64,000 nucleotides of DNA from Psychrobacter glacincola (GCA_001411745.2 LIQB01000006.1:34675-98674); one strand, 5' to 3'. Shown: positions 27,944 through 37,188, counted from the stretch's first letter. A program made the numbers and translations. The notes: generated from the letters alone by a model not told the origin.

Positions 27944-27993
27944 CTAGGAAGAACATAAAGTTGCTTTTTTACTATTATTTGGAGCACAGATCC

Positions 27994-29532
27994 ATGAAAA
28001 TTCGTTCGCAAGTCGGCATGGTGCTTAACCTTGATAAATGTATCGGTTGTCACACCTGCTCAGTCACCTGTAAAAACGTCTGGACCAGCCGTGAAGGTAT
28101 GGAGTATGCGTGGTTTAACAACGTTGAATCAAAACCCGGTATCGGCTACCCCAAAGAGTGGGAAAACCAAACCAAATGGAAAGGCGGTTGGATACGCAAT
28201 GCCAATGGCACTATCAATCCGCGTATCGGCGGTAAGTTCAGAGTACTCGCCAATATCTTTGCTAACCCTGACCTGCCAGAGATTGATGACTATTACGAGC
28301 CGTTTGATTTCGATTATCAGCATCTACATACCGCCCCTATCAGCAACCATCAACCTATCGCCCGCCCGCGCTCAGCCATCACTGGCAAGCGTATGCAAAA
28401 GATTGAATGGGGTCCTAACTGGGAAGAAATCCTCGGCTCAGAGTTTGAAAAACGTCGCAAAGATAAGAACTTTGACAACATTCAAGCGGAGATTTATGGC
28501 GAGTACGAAAACACCTTTATGATGTATTTGCCACGTCTGTGCGAGCATTGCTTGAACCCTACTTGTGTGGCGTCATGCCCAAGTGGCGCGATTTATAAGC
28601 GTGAAGAAGACGGCATTGTCTTGATTGACCAAGAAAAATGTCGCGGCTGGCGCATGTGTATCTCAGGCTGCCCGTATAAAAAGATTTACTACAACTGGAA
28701 GTCGGGGAAATCTGAAAAATGCATCTTCTGTTATCCCCGTATTGAAGCCGGCTTGCCGACCGTTTGTTCAGAAACCTGTGTTGGTCGTATCCGCTACTTG
28801 GGCGTACTGCTTTATGACGCGGACAAAATCGCTGAAGCAGCAAGCACCCCTAACGAGCAAGACCTTTATCAAGCACAGTTAGACGTATTTTTAGATCCAA
28901 ATGACCCTGCTGTTATCGCCCAAGCATTAAAAGACGGTGTACCGCAATCTGTCATTGATTCAGCGCAGCGCTCACCAGTTTATAAGCTGGCGATGGATTG
29001 GAAACTTGCGCTACCGCTACACCCTGAATACCGAACGCTACCGATGGTTTGGTATGTACCGCCATTATCACCGATTCAAAATGCTGCTGAAGCAGGCAAA
29101 GTCGGTATGGATGGTTTGATTCCAGATGTCGACAGCTTACGTATTCCACTGCGCTATTTAGCAAACATGCTTACCGCAGGTGATGAAGAACCAGTTCGTC
29201 TAGCATTGAAGCGCCTACTTGCTATGCGTAGCTACAAGCGTATGCAATTGGTTGAAAAACAAGAAGTCCAAAGTATCTTGGATGATGTCGGTTTGACCAA
29301 GCTGCAAGTGGAAGAAATGTATCGCTATCTCGCTATCGCTAACTACGAAGATCGCTTTGTGATTCCAACGGCGCATCGTGAAGAAGCATTGAGTGATGCA
29401 TTCGCTGAGCGTAATGGTTGCGGATTCACCTTTGGCGAAGGCTGTTCAGGACATTCGGACAATAGCATGTTTGGACAACGCAAAACCAATCGCCGCGATT
29501 TCATCGATACTGTCCAAAAGTGGGAGTCATAA
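27994..29532 (+). CDS. narH: Respiratory nitrate reductase beta subunit NarH
   Basis: 512 residues from the ATG at 27994 (MKIRSQVGM), which has GGAG upstream; longer frames add non-family sequence. Carries four iron-sulfur clusters passing electrons from NarI to NarG. Cysteine groups are CIGCHTCSVTC near residue 16, CEHCLNPTCVASCPSG near 184, CRGWRMCISGCPYKK near 217 with the Trp that marks the [3Fe-4S] cluster, and CIFCYPRIEAG...CSETCVGR near 244. Length and pattern are standard. The narJ start follows its stop by one base. Confidence 0.97.
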   Translation: MKIRSQVGMVLNLDKCIGCHTCSVTCKNVWTSREGMEYAWFNNVESKPGIGYPKEWENQTKWKGGWIRNANGTINPRIGGKFRVLANIFANPDLPEIDDYYEPFDFDYQHLHTAPISNHQPIARPRSAITGKRMQKIEWGPNWEEILGSEFEKRRKDKNFDNIQAEIYGEYENTFMMYLPRLCEHCLNPTCVASCPSGAIYKREEDGIVLIDQEKCRGWRMCISGCPYKKIYYNWKSGKSEKCIFCYPRIEAGLPTVCSETCVGRIRYLGVLLYDADKIAEAASTPNEQDLYQAQLDVFLDPNDPAVIAQALKDGVPQSVIDSAQRSPVYKLAMDWKLALPLHPEYRTLPMVWYVPPLSPIQNAAEAGKVGMDGLIPDVDSLRIPLRYLANMLTAGDEEPVRLALKRLLAMRSYKRMQLVEKQEVQSILDDVGLTKLQVEEMYRYLAIANYEDRFVIPTAHREEALSDAFAERNGCGFTFGEGCSGHSDNSMFGQRKTNRRDFIDTVQKWES

Positions 29533-29533
29533 G

Positions 29534-30388
29534 ATGCAAACTACTCAACTTAATAACAGCACTTCAGTGCATGAGCCAATTACCCAACCAACCATCGGCC
29601 ATTCAGACTTAAAACTACTCAAGGTACTCAGCCTACTTATTGATTATCCAAGTAATGAGCTGTTTCTCGGTGATACGCTTGCCGATTGCACCGAAATTGT
29701 CGCCAAATCAACGCTGATTAGCCCAGAAGTACGGACGCAAATCATCGACTTGATTGAAGATTTAATCGATACCGGCTCTCTTGAGGCGCAAGCGCGTTAT
29801 GACGGTCTGTTTGAGCGCGGTCGTTCTTTATCATTGTGGTTGTTTGAGCATGTACATGGCGAATCGCGCGACCGTGGTCAAGCGATGGTCGATTTGATGG
29901 GTCAGTATCAGGAGGCTGGCTTTGAGATTAGCGTCAAAGAGCTGCCTGATTATCTGCCTTTGTATCTTGAATTTTTAGCGTATCAAGCAACCATTATCGA
30001 AGACGACATTCAAATTCGTATGGATATCGCTGATGTTAGCCATATCCTCGCTTTGCTTGCCGCCAGATTAGAAGGTCGCGGTAGCTTGTATAAAGGCTGC
30101 TTTAATGCGCTATTGCAAATCGCTGGTAAACCGCTCGATATCGTTGAAGAGTATCAAGAAAAAATCAGTAAAGAAAAGCGTGATGACAACTTTGAAGCAT
30201 TAGATAAAGAATGGGAAGAAGAAGTGGTGACGTTTTTGGATGCGCAACAAGAAGAGCGCTGCCCGTCACAAACAAGTACCCAAAATCTTGCAGCAAAAGC
30301 TGGTATAAAAAATACCTCTGCTACAAATGCGGTCGATGCTCCAGTGCACTGGGTAGATTTTAAAACCAACCAGCCGGTTAAATCATAA
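29534..30388 (+). CDS. narJ: Nitrate reductase assembly chaperone NarJ
   Basis: 284 residues from the ATG at 29534. This ATG lies one base after the narH stop with GGGAG upstream; a longer frame would overlap narH by 140 bp. NarJ binds NarG and helps insert the molybdenum cofactor and FS0 cluster. LKLLKVLSLLIDYPSNELF near 24, LSLWLFEHVHGESRDRGQAM near 98 and ELPDYLPLYLEFL near 138 are the family blocks. The C-terminal ~50 residues are variable and low in order. Confidence 0.95.
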   Translation: MQTTQLNNSTSVHEPITQPTIGHSDLKLLKVLSLLIDYPSNELFLGDTLADCTEIVAKSTLISPEVRTQIIDLIEDLIDTGSLEAQARYDGLFERGRSLSLWLFEHVHGESRDRGQAMVDLMGQYQEAGFEISVKELPDYLPLYLEFLAYQATIIEDDIQIRMDIADVSHILALLAARLEGRGSLYKGCFNALLQIAGKPLDIVEEYQEKISKEKRDDNFEALDKEWEEEVVTFLDAQQEERCPSQTSTQNLAAKAGIKNTSATNAVDAPVHWVDFKTNQPVKS

Positions 30389-30402
30389 TAAGGAGAAAGG
30401 AC

Positions 30403-31128
30403 ATGAATATCGCAGATCCTAGTGTGCAGTCTTTAGCCAACCTAAACTGGCTACAAATTTTCCTTTTTGGTGTTTATCCGTATGTGGCATTGACCATCGC
30501 TATTATTGGTACTTGGGTACGTTTTGATTTATCTCAGTATTCATGGAAGACAGGCTCGACGCAAATGCTCAGAAGCAAAAACATGCGCCTTGCCAGCAAC
30601 TTATTCCACGTTGGCATTATCGTGGTCTTGCTGGGTCATTTATTTGGCATGTTGACACCGCATTTTCTTTATGACAGATTTATCAGCGCTGGGCATAAGC
30701 AGATATTAGCGGTGGTCGTTGGGGGTATCGCAGGGGTGTTCTGTTGGTTTGGCTTGGTCATGCTCATGTGGCGACGCTTTACCGATGACCGTATCTCAAA
30801 CACCTCATCGTTCTCAGACAAGCTGGTACTGGTGCTGTTATTCATCCAGCTGAACTTAGGTCTGCTGTCCATCTTTACGTCAGTGAAGCATTTAGATGGC
30901 TATACCATGATGAATTTGGCAGGCTGGGCACAGGACATCACAATATTAAGACCTTTGCAGGCAGCGGCGCGCATTGAGCAAACTGACTTAATTTATCAGC
31001 TGCACATGGCGCTAGGCATCACCCTGATTGCGATATTTCCGTTTACACGGCTTATTCATATCATTAGCGCGCCAATTTGGTATTTCGGCCGTCGCTATCA
31101 AATTGTCAGACAAAAGAACTCTCAGTAA
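30403..31128 (+). CDS. narI: Respiratory nitrate reductase gamma subunit NarI
   Basis: 241 residues, five membrane helices. The cytochrome b subunit oxidises quinol and anchors NarGH. Heme ligands are His69 and His79 (10 apart, FHVGIIVVLLGH) and His201 and His219 (18 apart, HMALG...RLIH), the same spacing as E. coli His56/66 and His187/205. AAGGAGAAAGG precedes the ATG. A 13-bp inverted repeat follows the stop. Confidence 0.96.
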   Translation: MNIADPSVQSLANLNWLQIFLFGVYPYVALTIAIIGTWVRFDLSQYSWKTGSTQMLRSKNMRLASNLFHVGIIVVLLGHLFGMLTPHFLYDRFISAGHKQILAVVVGGIAGVFCWFGLVMLMWRRFTDDRISNTSSFSDKLVLVLLFIQLNLGLLSIFTSVKHLDGYTMMNLAGWAQDITILRPLQAAARIEQTDLIYQLHMALGITLIAIFPFTRLIHIISAPIWYFGRRYQIVRQKNSQ

Positions 31129-31134
31129 GGCTAT

Positions 31135-31192
31135 AGAGCAGTATCTAAATGGAACGGCGTTTTTAACCCTATCCTCACCTAGATACTGCTCT
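31135..31192 (+). repeat. 13-bp inverted repeat after narI
   Basis: AGAGCAGTATCTA (31135-31147) and TAGATACTGCTCT (31180-31192) are perfect complements around a 32-nt loop, starting 7 bp after the narI stop. There is no T run. It could limit read-through into ppiC or protect the narGHJI message. Confidence 0.75.
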
Positions 31193-31271
31193 TTACCCTA
31201 TCTTTAACGATGAATCAACACGCCCTATATTTTAGAATTTCTATTACCAGAATCCTTAGTGGAGCAAAGCC

Positions 31272-32309
31272 ATGACTGTCAGTACCTACAATCCAGCCGA
31301 CCATGCGACCAACCAAAACGCTCATGTGCACAGTGGTAATCATCACAGTCACAGTCACAGTCATGCCGATCACACTCCTACTGGTCGCGGTGATGATATT
31401 CTTAGAGTAATGCCAACCTTGTCTGATTTGCAAAAACCGCATTCTGACCAAGAGTTCATCGAAAAAGCGATGGCGGAAGAGCGCAGCAACCATAAAAACC
31501 TGATTGCCTCTAGCCGTGATGAGCTGCCTTCAGTGACGGTCAATGGGGTGATGATAGATAGAACCAATATCGCCCAAGAGCTGCAATATCATCCAGCAGA
31601 AAACAAAGAAGACGCCGTCTTTTTAGCGACGCAAGCGCTGGTTGTGCGCGAATTACTGAGATTGGCGGTTTTAGATGAGCCAAGCCTTGGTGAAGCGGCG
31701 TGGGAAAACGACGAAGAGCAAGCCATTTCTACTTTAATAGACAAAAACGTTCAAGCAACGATGCCAGATATGGCAACCTGTGAGCGCTATTATAAGCAGA
31801 ATATGACTGACTTTAAGACTGATCCCATCATGACTGTACGCCATATTTTATTGGCATGCCCGCCTGAAGATGGTGATGAGCGCTTAAAGCTTAAAAAGAC
31901 CGCTTACGAGTTTATCGAACAAATCAAAAATAACGCCAATCCTGATGCAGAATTTATCCAGTTAGCACGCCAGTATTCTGCTTGCCCTTCAAAAGAGCAA
32001 GGTGGCGAACTGGGTGTGATTAGCAAAGGTCAAACCGTACCAGAATTTGAAGGTGTATTGTTTAAGCTAGATAAAGGACTTGCGCCAAGCCCTATCGAAA
32101 GCCGTTACGGTTTTCACATCGTTGAGGTGCTCAATAAAGAACCTGGCATACAGATGACTTATGAGCAAGTCAGTCCTGCAATCCATAATAAACTGAGCCA
32201 ACAAGCCTTTCACCAATCATTATGCGACTACTTGTTTACCTTAGCGCATAAAGCTGATATCCAAGGTATCGAGATGACACTTGAGCAAGAGAATATCTTC
32301 CGCGGCTAA
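31272..32309 (+). CDS. nar-linked parvulin-type peptidyl-prolyl isomerase
   Basis: 345 residues. The C-terminal half holds a parvulin/rotamase domain (about 190-290): MTVRHILLACPPEDGDERLK, FIQLARQYSACPSKEQGGELG, YGFHIVEVL. The N-terminal half resembles the helical part of NifM/PpiC-like proteins found downstream of narGHJI in many proteobacteria. No signal peptide, so a cytoplasmic folding or maturation role for the nitrate reductase is inferred. Odd feature: residues 13-36 hold nine or more histidines (HVHSGNHHSHSHSHADH), a likely nickel/zinc-type metal-binding segment. GTGGAG lies before the ATG. Confidence 0.85.
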   Translation: MTVSTYNPADHATNQNAHVHSGNHHSHSHSHADHTPTGRGDDILRVMPTLSDLQKPHSDQEFIEKAMAEERSNHKNLIASSRDELPSVTVNGVMIDRTNIAQELQYHPAENKEDAVFLATQALVVRELLRLAVLDEPSLGEAAWENDEEQAISTLIDKNVQATMPDMATCERYYKQNMTDFKTDPIMTVRHILLACPPEDGDERLKLKKTAYEFIEQIKNNANPDAEFIQLARQYSACPSKEQGGELGVISKGQTVPEFEGVLFKLDKGLAPSPIESRYGFHIVEVLNKEPGIQMTYEQVSPAIHNKLSQQAFHQSLCDYLFTLAHKADIQGIEMTLEQENIFRG

Positions 32310-32453
32310 GCAGTCCGCTGTCGGTCACTTAATTCTTATGTTATAAAGTAGCTGCTATGGTATAAAGGTTCTTGTGATACAACACCCTTTTTATGCTATG
32401 TGTCGTTCAATATCAATAACACAGTTCAATATTAATAAAATGAGTAGACGTTT

Positions 32454-33749
32454 ATGATTACGGTTGCAGGACTTATCTCTGAAATACAGCAGCGCATAGA
32501 AACTTACAATACTAACGATTATCCGCTACACAAAAGAGTGGTCGAAAGCTACGATTTATTAGACAGCCGTCATCATATATTGGCAGAAGATATTGTCTCG
32601 CCTTTTGCCATACCAAGACAAAATCTATCGGCGATGGATGGTTATGCGATCGCTAAAGACAGCCTACTCTCAGCAGACAGCACGATTGATATCGTGGGTG
32701 AATCACAAGCGGGCAGTCCTTATAGTGGCGACATTTCAGCAGGACAAGGGGTGCGTATCTTTACCGGTGCGGTCGTTCCTGATAGCTGTGATACGGTCAT
32801 CATGCAAGAAAACACCAACTTTGCCGCCATAAAAGGCAGCATTGATAAATCGCAGCTTTATACTATTACCCTCAGTCAAGACGCTAAGCATGATGACAAT
32901 ATCCGTAAACAAGGCGAAGAAATTGAAGTTGGCGAAGCGGTTCTATTAAAGGGTAAACGCCTAAATCCTGCTGATATTAGCTTATTGGCTAATTTGGGCT
33001 TTGGTCAAGTGACGGTCTATCAGCCTTTAACCGTTGGTGTACTCGCAACAGGTGATGAACTGGTTGCCATTGGCAATGAGCTGACCAGTTTGGCGCAAAT
33101 CTATAACTCGAACACGCCTACCCTAAAAAGCTTACTCGCTGATTTGCCGGTGACTATTCGTGATTATGGCATTATCCCTGATGATCTGGATAAAACCACC
33201 ACCGCCGTAACCCAAGCCATGCAAGAGTGCGACGTCCTTATCTCTACCGCTGGCGTATCGGTCGGCGACTATGATTTTTTAACCACGGTTATTGAGCAGC
33301 TTGGGCAGATTAACCACTATAAAGTGGCGATGAAACCCGGTAAGCCATTTGTCTTTGGCGAGCTGACTAAAAATCTTGCCAAGCCAGTGCTATATTTTGG
33401 CTTGCCCGGCAATCCCTTATCGACCATCGTTGGTAGCCTACAATTTGTGATCCCAGCCTTGTGGCAAATGGTAGGCGCTGCGCCACAAGAGCGACCCATG
33501 CAATTAAGTCTCACTGCAACGCTTAAAAATGATGTCAAAAAATCAGCGGGACGGATGGATTTTCAAAGAGGCATATTGTCCCAAAACGAACTTGGTGATT
33601 TCCAAGTTGAAAGCTTTACTAAGCAACAATCACACCGTATCAAACAACTAAGCCATGCCAACTGCTTCATTGTACTAGCACAAGATTCTGGCAATGTAGC
33701 CGCTGGTGAAACCGTAAAAGTGCAGCCCTTCCCTTGGTTGCATCGCTGA
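32454..33749 (+). CDS. moeA: Molybdopterin molybdenumtransferase MoeA
   Basis: 431 residues. Inserts molybdenum into adenylylated molybdopterin. Family blocks: PRQNLSAMDGYAIAKD near 51, GVRIFTGAVVP near 98, VLATGDELV near 196, STAGVSVGDYDFL near 264, KPGKPFVFGEL near 293 and GLPGNPLSTIVG near 316. C-terminal domain IV is present (GRMDFQRG...). It follows ppiC by 144 bp and reads into the moa cluster after a 334-bp gap that holds a NarL-like site. Confidence 0.96.
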   Translation: MITVAGLISEIQQRIETYNTNDYPLHKRVVESYDLLDSRHHILAEDIVSPFAIPRQNLSAMDGYAIAKDSLLSADSTIDIVGESQAGSPYSGDISAGQGVRIFTGAVVPDSCDTVIMQENTNFAAIKGSIDKSQLYTITLSQDAKHDDNIRKQGEEIEVGEAVLLKGKRLNPADISLLANLGFGQVTVYQPLTVGVLATGDELVAIGNELTSLAQIYNSNTPTLKSLLADLPVTIRDYGIIPDDLDKTTTAVTQAMQECDVLISTAGVSVGDYDFLTTVIEQLGQINHYKVAMKPGKPFVFGELTKNLAKPVLYFGLPGNPLSTIVGSLQFVIPALWQMVGAAPQERPMQLSLTATLKNDVKKSAGRMDFQRGILSQNELGDFQVESFTKQQSHRIKQLSHANCFIVLAQDSGNVAAGETVKVQPFPWLHR

Positions 33750-33809
33750 ATAATAGCTAAACAACAGCTGAATAATTGAATCATTAATAACGGTATAGCT
33801 AAAAAGCTG

Positions 33810-33874
33810 CATGGCTAATCAATGGTATAACGAGTTACACAGTTAATCATTCTTTATACTGTTGATTAGCCATG
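33810..33874 (+). repeat. 13-bp inverted repeat after moeA
   Basis: CATGGCTAATCAA (33810-33822) and TTGATTAGCCATG (33862-33874) pair perfectly around a 39-nt loop, with no T run. It is the same design as the repeat after narI. The next ~20 bases (GGGGCGTATGTTGATTTTAA, 33893 on) resemble a decayed end of the mobile repeat families. Confidence 0.75.
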
Positions 33875-33933
33875 AATCATGAGAAACTGCTTGGGGCGTA
33901 TGTTGATTTTAAAAATCATAACCAAGTAGCATC

Positions 33934-33949
33934 TACTACTTTAGTGGTA
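33934..33949. promoter_or_regulatory. NarL 7-2-7 palindrome upstream of moaA
   Basis: TACTACT-TT-AGTGGTA matches TACYNMT-N2-AKNRGTA at every position and lies 135 bp before moaA. Its first heptamer is identical to that of the site before narG. The matched distance and form suggest that NarL controls both the nar and moa units. Confidence 0.65.
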
Positions 33950-34083
33950 GTTTTTGGGTCACTTACGGTGAATGGTTATTTGCGTGTAAACTGTCATAAT
34001 CATACCTAAATAGAATTTTCCACTCACAACCTGAGGCAACGCCTAAAAGTACACACTATACTTAATATTAATGGTAATCATCT

Positions 34084-35199
34084 ATGAACCATCTTGCCCC
34101 TACCCTAGGTAATGCGCAATTGTATTCGCCTGCCGCTGCACCCGTTATTTTTGATGGTGACTCATCATCGAACGTTGCGACAAAAGCTGCTAGCACGTCG
34201 ACGTATTTTCCGGTCACGCTTTCTCAACCGTTAACCGATGGTTTCGCACGACGTCTCACCTATTTGCGTCTATCGATTACTGATTTCTGTAATTTCCGCT
34301 GTGAATATTGCCTACCAGATGGCTATCAAGACAAACCACCACAAAACGAGCTTAGCGTTACTGAAATTGCCACGTTAATCCGCGGATTTGCCGAAGTTGG
34401 CACTAAAAAAGTCAGGATTACGGGCGGTGAACCCTCTATACGCCGTGATGTGGTAGACATTATTAAAACCATCAAAAATACCGAAGGCATTGAAACGGTT
34501 GCCATGACCAGTAATGGGTATAAGCTTGGTAAGCACTTAGCTAACTGGCAAGCCGCTGGACTGAATCAGCTTAATATCAGTATGGACAGCTTTGATGCCG
34601 CAACCTTCCATAAAATGACTGGCTTTGATATGTTGCCACAATTACTGGCTGATATGGATACCTTACTGGCAACCACAGATATTAAGCTAAAAATAAACAG
34701 TATCTTAATGGCTGAGACTGCTTTTGAAAATTTGATGAATGCTATCGACTATGTTAAAAACAGAGCGGTCACTTATCGCTTTATTGAATTTATGCAGACC
34801 AGTGATAATAGCAATTTATTTTTTGCGCAGCATGCACAGTCCGATATTATTACCAATTATTTATTAAAAAATGGCTGGCAAACCCATATACGTGGCAGCA
34901 ACGATGGTCCAGCGATAGAATACAGCCATCCAGATTATAAAGGTCGTATTGGTATGATTGCCCCTTACGCTGCTCATTTTTGTGATAGCTGCAATCGCTT
35001 ACGGGTTAGCAGTCAAGGCAAAGTACATTTATGCCTATTTGACCAAGGTAATTACGATATTCGTCAGCATCTGGAACAAGATGATGTCGCAGGACTTGTT
35101 AATACCCTCCATAGCTTTATGCCCATCAAACCTGAACATCATCATCTTCATGAATCAAACAGCGGCATGATGAATAATTTGTCGATGATTGGTGGATAA
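34084..35199 (+). CDS. moaA: GTP 3',8-cyclase MoaA
   Basis: 371 residues. Radical-SAM enzyme for the first step of molybdopterin synthesis. The N-terminal cluster ligands are Cys69, Cys73, Cys76 (DFCNFRCEYCLPDG). A second cluster lies in CDSCNRLRVSSQGKVHLCLF near 300. The SAM-binding GGEPSIRRD follows near 117. The C-terminus ends MIGG, the conserved Gly-Gly tail. The first 45 residues are a variable extension. First gene of the moaA-moaB-mobA-moaC-moaD-moaE-modA series. Confidence 0.97.
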   Translation: MNHLAPTLGNAQLYSPAAAPVIFDGDSSSNVATKAASTSTYFPVTLSQPLTDGFARRLTYLRLSITDFCNFRCEYCLPDGYQDKPPQNELSVTEIATLIRGFAEVGTKKVRITGGEPSIRRDVVDIIKTIKNTEGIETVAMTSNGYKLGKHLANWQAAGLNQLNISMDSFDAATFHKMTGFDMLPQLLADMDTLLATTDIKLKINSILMAETAFENLMNAIDYVKNRAVTYRFIEFMQTSDNSNLFFAQHAQSDIITNYLLKNGWQTHIRGSNDGPAIEYSHPDYKGRIGMIAPYAAHFCDSCNRLRVSSQGKVHLCLFDQGNYDIRQHLEQDDVAGLVNTLHSFMPIKPEHHHLHESNSGMMNNLSMIGG

Positions 35200-35266
35200 A
35201 ATCAATAATGTATCAATAATCAAATTTCTCATTTTTTATAACAAGCGTATTTATTAAGGAATATCC

Positions 35267-35797
35267 ATGAGTAAGCTGCAAGCCCCCTTTACCCCGCTTA
35301 ATATCGCCATCTTGACGGTTTCTGATAGCCGTACTCTTGCAGAGGATACCTCAGGGCAGTATTTGGTCGATCAATTGACAGCAGCAGGTCATCAACTGGC
35401 TGATCGTCAGCTGATTATTGATGATATTTATAAGATCAGAGCCGTCATCAGCGGTTGGATTGCCGACCCAAATGTGCACGCTATTATCACCACTGGCGGT
35501 ACTGGCTTTTATATCCGAGACAGTATGCCAGAGGCGGTCAGCGTATTATTTGATAAATCGGTTGATGGTTTTGGTGAGATGTTCCGCTTAATCTCAAAAG
35601 ACGATATCGGCATGTCGACGATTCAATCTCGCGCCGTCGCTGGCATGGCAAATGGCACTGGTATTTTTTGCTTACCCGGCTCATCAGGCGCTTGCCGCAC
35701 TGCTTGGGAAGGTATCTTACAAGAGCAGCTTGATAGCCGCACACGCCCCTGTAATTTTGTCCCACACTTTATGCGCACCAATCCAGGTCACGATTAA
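35267..35797 (+). CDS. moaB: Molybdenum cofactor protein MoaB
   Basis: 176 residues. A MoaB/MogA-fold protein acting in adenylylation or handling of molybdopterin. ILTVSDSRTLAEDTSG near 15, ITTGGTGF near 70 and PEAVSVLFDKSVDGFGEMFR near 85, then CLPGSSGACRTAWEGIL near 131, are the family blocks. AAGGAATATCC precedes the ATG. mobA starts 3 bp after its stop. Confidence 0.93.
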   Translation: MSKLQAPFTPLNIAILTVSDSRTLAEDTSGQYLVDQLTAAGHQLADRQLIIDDIYKIRAVISGWIADPNVHAIITTGGTGFYIRDSMPEAVSVLFDKSVDGFGEMFRLISKDDIGMSTIQSRAVAGMANGTGIFCLPGSSGACRTAWEGILQEQLDSRTRPCNFVPHFMRTNPGHD

Positions 35798-35800
35798 TTC

Positions 35801-36571
35801 ATGCTTGAAGTTGCGGATAGCTTAATAAAGATAGATAAATGCAATCATTTAGTAGGTATTGTGATTTTGGCAGGCGGCGCGTCCAAACGTATGGGAACGC
35901 CAAAAGCTGAGCTGATACTCCCGACAGGCGAGTGTTTGCTTGATTATCATGTTAGGCAGGCGCTTGAATTAAGTGCCGCGATGATGAGCAATCTACCTAT
36001 CATGATTGCGGATAATGGGCGTAACTTTACAGTCAATCACGATTTGATCGAAAAAAACCCGCAGTCGCCAATTTTTCATATTGCTGACTATCTTTCGGTT
36101 AACAATATCTCTAGCAATGAACTTTCTAGTAGTCATAATAAACCGATTGAAACCGGCGGCGCGTTGGTAGCGATTGAAGCAGCACTGCAATCATTAAAGC
36201 GTTTGGTAAGTTCAAACCAATTAATAAAAGACGCAAGCTGGCAGCAATCTTGGCTGCTAGTCATTAGCTGCGATAGCTTAATTCCTGTCACCGATTTATG
36301 GCAAAAACTGCAACCTTATATGACGAAAAATCCTGATAAAACTGTTATTTGTCTCTCCGATGACAGTCATTTATATCCATTGTTAGGTCTATACCGCTTG
36401 GATATGGAGCCTGATTTAAAGCGTTATATTGACGATGAGCAGCGGCAAGTAATGAAGTTTATTAAGCCGATTGTGCAGCCTGTAGCTTTCGTGAAAAAGT
36501 GGCAGGATTTAACCAATTTTAATACGCCTAAAGATTTTGCACGTGCTTGTTTAGCCTTAAACAACTTATAA
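35801..36571 (+). CDS. mobA: Molybdenum cofactor guanylyltransferase MobA
   Basis: 256 residues. Adds GMP to molybdopterin to form the MGD cofactor that NarG needs. The nucleotide-binding signature VILAGGASKRMGTPKAEL is at 21-38, the metal-binding Asp is in WLLVISCDSLIPV near 150, and LYPLLGLYRLD near 191 follows. It starts 3 bp after moaB, implying coupled translation. An insertion near 85-120 makes it longer than E. coli MobA (194). Confidence 0.88.
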   Translation: MLEVADSLIKIDKCNHLVGIVILAGGASKRMGTPKAELILPTGECLLDYHVRQALELSAAMMSNLPIMIADNGRNFTVNHDLIEKNPQSPIFHIADYLSVNNISSNELSSSHNKPIETGGALVAIEAALQSLKRLVSSNQLIKDASWQQSWLLVISCDSLIPVTDLWQKLQPYMTKNPDKTVICLSDDSHLYPLLGLYRLDMEPDLKRYIDDEQRQVMKFIKPIVQPVAFVKKWQDLTNFNTPKDFARACLALNNL

Positions 36572-36642
36572 AAAGGTTTATTTAAAGGTTTAGTTAAAGA
36601 AAGCAACTTTAAGAAAAATCTGCCATTTAAGAGAAACAAAAA

Positions 36643-37188
36643 ATGAATAGCGACAGTCAAAAAAACAGTAATCCACCAAGCAAGCAGCCAAGCAAGCAAC
36701 CAAGCAACCAATCTGGCTTATCTCATCTAGACAGCGACGGTGATATCACCATGGTTGATGTGAGTGGTAAAACGGCGAGCACCAGAGAAGCACATGCAAG
36801 CGGACAAGTGGTTTTTCCTGCGGACATTTATAAGCAAATCAAAGCCGCGGACGGTATGACCAAAAAAGGCAGCATCACCCAAACTGCTCATATCGCTGGC
36901 ATTATGGCTGCCAAACGCACCCATGACCTGATTCCACTTTGTCATCCTCTGCCCTTAGATAAAATCAGCTTAAGCTTTGAATACGATGATGCCCACCATA
37001 GCATTACCGTGACTGCCACGGTGAAAGTTACTCATAAAACTGGGGTGGAAATGGAAGCATTAACCGCTGTTAGCGTCGCCTGCTTAACCATTTATGATAT
37101 GACCAAAGCCATCTCGCATGACATTGTGATTGATAATATCCATCTCATGAAAAAAACCGGCGGTAAGTCCGACTATCAACATGCTTAA
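36643..37188 (+). CDS. moaC: Cyclic pyranopterin monophosphate synthase MoaC
   Basis: 181 residues. Acts with MoaA to form cyclic pyranopterin. The core starts at about 32 (DITMVDVSGKTASTREAHAS), with LIPLCHPLPLDKISLSFEYD, KTGVEMEALTAVSVACLTIYDMTK and the end LMKKTGGKSD, all canonical. The first ~28 residues are an extra Ser/Gln/Lys-rich segment with PSKQ PSKQ PSNQ repeats, coded by near-identical 12-bp units. Sits between mobA and moaD. Confidence 0.96.
   Translation: MNSDSQKNSNPPSKQPSKQPSNQSGLSHLDSDGDITMVDVSGKTASTREAHASGQVVFPADIYKQIKAADGMTKKGSITQTAHIAGIMAAKRTHDLIPLCHPLPLDKISLSFEYDDAHHSITVTATVKVTHKTGVEMEALTAVSVACLTIYDMTKAISHDIVIDNIHLMKKTGGKSDYQHA

Noticed and set aside
33750..34083. Molybdenum-cofactor riboswitch before moaA
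   Set aside because: The region folds into simple hairpins, but I do not see the conserved Moco RNA core; a NarL site explains the clearest palindrome better.
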